From the NCBI GenBank assembly GCA_963663005.2, contig CAXXHH010000003.1:930001-994000 (forward strand): a stretch of 64,000 bases of DNA, given 5' to 3'. This stretch comes from CAINVV01 sp963663005. Its GTDB lineage: Bacteria > Bacteroidota > Bacteroidia > Bacteroidales > Prolixibacteraceae. The notes under the pieces were generated by a model. That model was given only the letters and a program-made list of their open reading frames with translations. It ran no database searches and was not told the origin of the DNA. How positions within the stretch are numbered: the first letter of the stretch is position 1; every line of letters starts with the position of its first letter. The position numbers were made by a program, and so were the translations under genes. This document shows positions 61,495 to 64,000 of this stretch, piece after piece.

Positions 61495-64000
61495 ATGAGA
61501 CTGATTTGCGCATGGTTGGTTCTGCTAATTTTCCTGCCCTGGAATTCGTTTGGGGAAGGAAGACCTGCATTATTGCCGGCGCCTCAGCATGTAACCTGGA
61601 ACAATCAGATTTTTCCGCTTTCGGAGAGTCTGACCCTTGATATTGATCCTTTCTTCGACAAAAAATTTTCCGATATAATTCCCCGGGTACTAGGTAATAA
61701 TCAATCGCACGAGGTTTCCAGTAAAAAGAAAAAATACACAATCAGCGTAAAACGGGCAAATGCAATTTCGAACAATCCCTATTCAGAAGAGGAGGCATAC
61801 TCCATCAGGATCGATTCAAAGTCTGTTTTAATTTCTGCTACTTCTAATCACGGTGTGTTCAATGCGATCCAAACGCTGAGGCAACTCAGGAAAAATCGGG
61901 GTACCAAAAGCTTTCTGAGTGGTTGTGAAATTGAGGACTGGCCAGCATTCCACATCCGCGGATTCATGCATGACACCGGCAGGAGTTACATCGAATTTGA
62001 TGAATTAAAGAAAGAGATAGAGCTCCTTTCGCACTATAAAATCAACACTTTTCACTGGCATCTTACGGAAAATCTGGCCTGGAGAATTCAGAGCAAAGTG
62101 ATTCCCTCCTTGACGGAAGCCTCTAACATGGAGCGGCATCCTGGTAAGTTTTATACGCAACCGGAAGCAAAAGAGCTGGTTAAATTCTGCAAAGAGCGGT
62201 TCGTGACACTTATTCCGGAAATTGATATGCCCGGCCATAGTGCAGCCTTCGTTCGAGCCACCGGATTTGATATGCAGTCGCCCGAAGGCAAGCCGCTTGT
62301 AAAAAAATTGCTGGCCGAAATGTGCGACCTATTTGACGTGCCGACCATCCATATTGGCACGGATGAGGTTAAGATCCGCGACAAGGATTTTGTTGTGGAG
62401 ATGGCGCAACTGATAAGGAATCATGGCAAACAGCCAATGGGTTGGATACCAGGATCGGATCTAGGATCAGATGCCCTTTATCAAATGTGGACAGGAAAAT
62501 CAAAACCTGCAAAAGGGAGAAAGGTTGTCGATTCGCGCTATTACTATATCAACCACACCGATCTGTTCGCCGATCTCGCCAGTATTTATGACCTGGCAAT
62601 CTGTGACACAGTTTCAGGAAACGCAGAACATGACGGAGGCATTATGTGCATATGGAACGACCGCATTTCTTCATCAACCAAGCAATTATTACAGCAAAAT
62701 GCGTTTTATCCCATGATGCTCACTTTCGCCGAGAAACTATGGGCTGGCGGCGGAACGTTGAAGTCGGATTGGAGTGTTGGCAACGGTTTCAGGAATCCCG
62801 AAGTGTTCGAAAAATTTAAAAATTTCGAGGCGCGATTGCTTGAGCATAGGCGCGATAATTTTTCTGAATTGCCCTTCCCATATGTTCGCCAGACCAATGT
62901 TAGCTGGAAAATTTCAGATCCGTTCCCCAATACAGGAGATCTGGGCAAGCAGTTTCCTCCCGAAAAAGGGTGGTCTGATTCATTTGATTATGAAGGTAAA
63001 AAGTATGGAACCCGTACGGCATCTGGAGCTGCAATTTACTTCCGGCATTATTGGGGAAATCTTCCATCCTTCTATTCCAATCCTCAAAAAAATTCGACCG
63101 CCTATGCCTTTACGCAGGTATATTCACCTAAAGAACAACGTGTTGGGATGCTAATTGGATTTCACAATTTCGGCAGATCCGAAAAGGATGCTACGCCACC
63201 ATCCGGGAAGTGGGATTACAAGGAGAGTGCTATCTGGCTGAATGACAAACTCATTACGCCTCCCGAATGGAAAAATCCCGGAACGACGCCAACCAGTTAC
63301 GAAATACCTTATTCTGACGAGAATTTTGAGTTGCGCGAGCCGACACCCGTTTCGCTGAACGCCGGATGGAATAAGCTGTTGGTAAAGGTTCCGGTGGGTG
63401 AATTCAGCTCAAAATATTCCCGTTTGGTAAAATGGATGTTCACCGCTGTGATTGTCACGCCGGATGGAAAAGAAGCCGTAAAAGATTTAGTCTATTCTCC
63501 CGATCAAAAGAGAAAGAATTCGCTTACCCTTGCCCGGCCATTTATGGATCACATGGTACTTCAGCGGAACAAGCCAATTCCTGTCTGGGGAACTGCTCAG
63601 GCCAACCAATTGATTACTGTCGAAATTGGAACCCAAAAAAAATCGATCAAATCGGCATATGACGGGACGTGGAAGGTCATTTTGGAACCAATGGTACCCG
63701 GGAAAGTTTTGACAATGAAAGTCTCGACCCAAGAGGATGACCCAATCATAATTGATGACATTGTTGTCGGCGATGTGTGGCTCTGTTCCGGGCAATCCAA
63801 TATGGAATTTACGCTCCGACAAAGTGCAGGAGGGAAAGAAGCGGTCGAAGCATCCAGTCATCACGAAATCAGGCTTTTCAACCTTTCGGGGATAGTCAGG
63901 CCGGACAATACCGCATGGGATACGACGGCACTCGGACGCCTCAATAAATTCGAATTTTTCGAAGGAAAATGGGAGAAATGTTCTCCTGAGACGAGTTCGG
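61495..64000 (+). CDS. GH20 beta-hexosaminidase fused to sialate O-acetylesterase, 5' part
   Basis: The frame is open from ATG 61495 to the window end (835 codons, no stop). After a signal peptide (to NSFG) comes a GH20 N-terminal domain (about 20-150), then the GH20 barrel: FMHDTGRSY, NTFHWHLTENLAWRI, IPEIDMPGHSAA and the catalytic Asp-Glu in HIGTDEVKI (about residue 286). A beta-rich linker region follows (about 480-680). From about 680 a sialate O-acetylesterase begins: RPFMDHMVLQRNKPIPVWGT, and VWLCSGQSNMEF with the nucleophile Ser near 765. One protein could thus remove O-acetyl groups from sialic acids and cut HexNAc residues exposed by the sialidase. It starts 11 bases after the sialidase stop. 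Confidence 0.93.
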   Translation, partial: MRLICAWLVLLIFLPWNSFGEGRPALLPAPQHVTWNNQIFPLSESLTLDIDPFFDKKFSDIIPRVLGNNQSHEVSSKKKKYTISVKRANAISNNPYSEEEAYSIRIDSKSVLISATSNHGVFNAIQTLRQLRKNRGTKSFLSGCEIEDWPAFHIRGFMHDTGRSYIEFDELKKEIELLSHYKINTFHWHLTENLAWRIQSKVIPSLTEASNMERHPGKFYTQPEAKELVKFCKERFVTLIPEIDMPGHSAAFVRATGFDMQSPEGKPLVKKLLAEMCDLFDVPTIHIGTDEVKIRDKDFVVEMAQLIRNHGKQPMGWIPGSDLGSDALYQMWTGKSKPAKGRKVVDSRYYYINHTDLFADLASIYDLAICDTVSGNAEHDGGIMCIWNDRISSSTKQLLQQNAFYPMMLTFAEKLWAGGGTLKSDWSVGNGFRNPEVFEKFKNFEARLLEHRRDNFSELPFPYVRQTNVSWKISDPFPNTGDLGKQFPPEKGWSDSFDYEGKKYGTRTASGAAIYFRHYWGNLPSFYSNPQKNSTAYAFTQVYSPKEQRVGMLIGFHNFGRSEKDATPPSGKWDYKESAIWLNDKLITPPEWKNPGTTPTSYEIPYSDENFELREPTPVSLNAGWNKLLVKVPVGEFSSKYSRLVKWMFTAVIVTPDGKEAVKDLVYSPDQKRKNSLTLARPFMDHMVLQRNKPIPVWGTAQANQLITVEIGTQKKSIKSAYDGTWKVILEPMVPGKVLTMKVSTQEDDPIIIDDIVVGDVWLCSGQSNMEFTLRQSAGGKEAVEASSHHEIRLFNLSGIVRPDNTAWDTTALGRLNKFEFFEGKWEKCSPETSS

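Noticed and set aside
1..64000. CRISPR arrays, tRNA or rRNA genes, insertion sequences
   Set aside because: No regularly spaced repeats, no tRNA-like CCA/T-loop segments, no transposase frames or matching terminal repeats were seen on reading.

Overview
The window looks like chromosomal DNA of a Bacteroidota bacterium. The evidence is a C-terminal type IX secretion (T9SS) sorting domain, a SusC/SusD pair, a TonB receptor followed by a DUF4249 lipoprotein, A-rich translation starts, and several -33/-7 promoters of the TTG...TAnnTTTG type found in this phylum. Gas vesicles are uncommon in Bacteroidota; an aquatic gas-vacuolate member of the Marinilabiliales/Bacteroidales type would fit, but the species cannot be read from the sequence.

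Layout. 1-6.4 kb: end of a T9SS-secreted Ig-repeat protein, a DUF2400 protein, a heterodimeric ABC exporter and a small tail-anchored protein. 6.6-10.7 kb: three Tat-exported enzymes (aldo/keto reductase, Gfo/Idh/MocA oxidoreductase, GH5 glycosidase) and a Spy-like periplasmic protein. 11-16 kb: amino-acid permease and a five-PAS hybrid histidine kinase. 16-24.3 kb: YncE-propeller/phosphoesterase, GH53 galactanase, TonB receptor plus DUF4249 lipoprotein, FISUMP lipoprotein. 24.3-30.2 kb: SulP transporter, two-lobed aspartic-protease-like protein with a four-repeat CBM48-like protein, and an HD-YitT fusion.

30.2-46.9 kb, all on the minus strand, is the most distinctive part. It is a gas vesicle locus running from two gvpA copies through gvpN, gvpJ, an Hsp20 protein, a Get3/ArsA ATPase, a CDC48-type AAA ATPase, five GvpF/L paralogues (one fused to a J domain, two carrying frameshifts), gvpG, gvpO, a second GvpJ-type protein and gvpK. 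It is followed directly by a histidine kinase, a response regulator and a response-regulator/adenylate cyclase. The locus also encodes a free-standing DnaJ-type zinc protein and a repetitive coiled-coil protein with a winged-helix tail. The set reads as a gas-vesicle assembly line with its own protein-folding and remodelling machinery, and possibly its own signalling module.

47-64 kb is carbohydrate catabolism: aldose epimerase, DUF4838 protein, Tat-exported TIM-barrel isomerase, a toxin-antitoxin pair with a frameshifted toxin, a thioredoxin-like lipoprotein with a DUF2721 protein, and then a probable sialoglycan utilisation locus. In that locus a divergent FadR-type repressor with a visible operator faces SusC (frameshifted), SusD, a sialidase and a GH20 hexosaminidase fused to a sialate O-acetylesterase that runs off the window.

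Frameshifts in two GvpF/L genes, the RelE-like toxin and SusC mostly look like one-base changes in short homopolymer runs. They may be sequence errors rather than real gene decay. No tRNA, rRNA, CRISPR array or insertion sequence was recognised.
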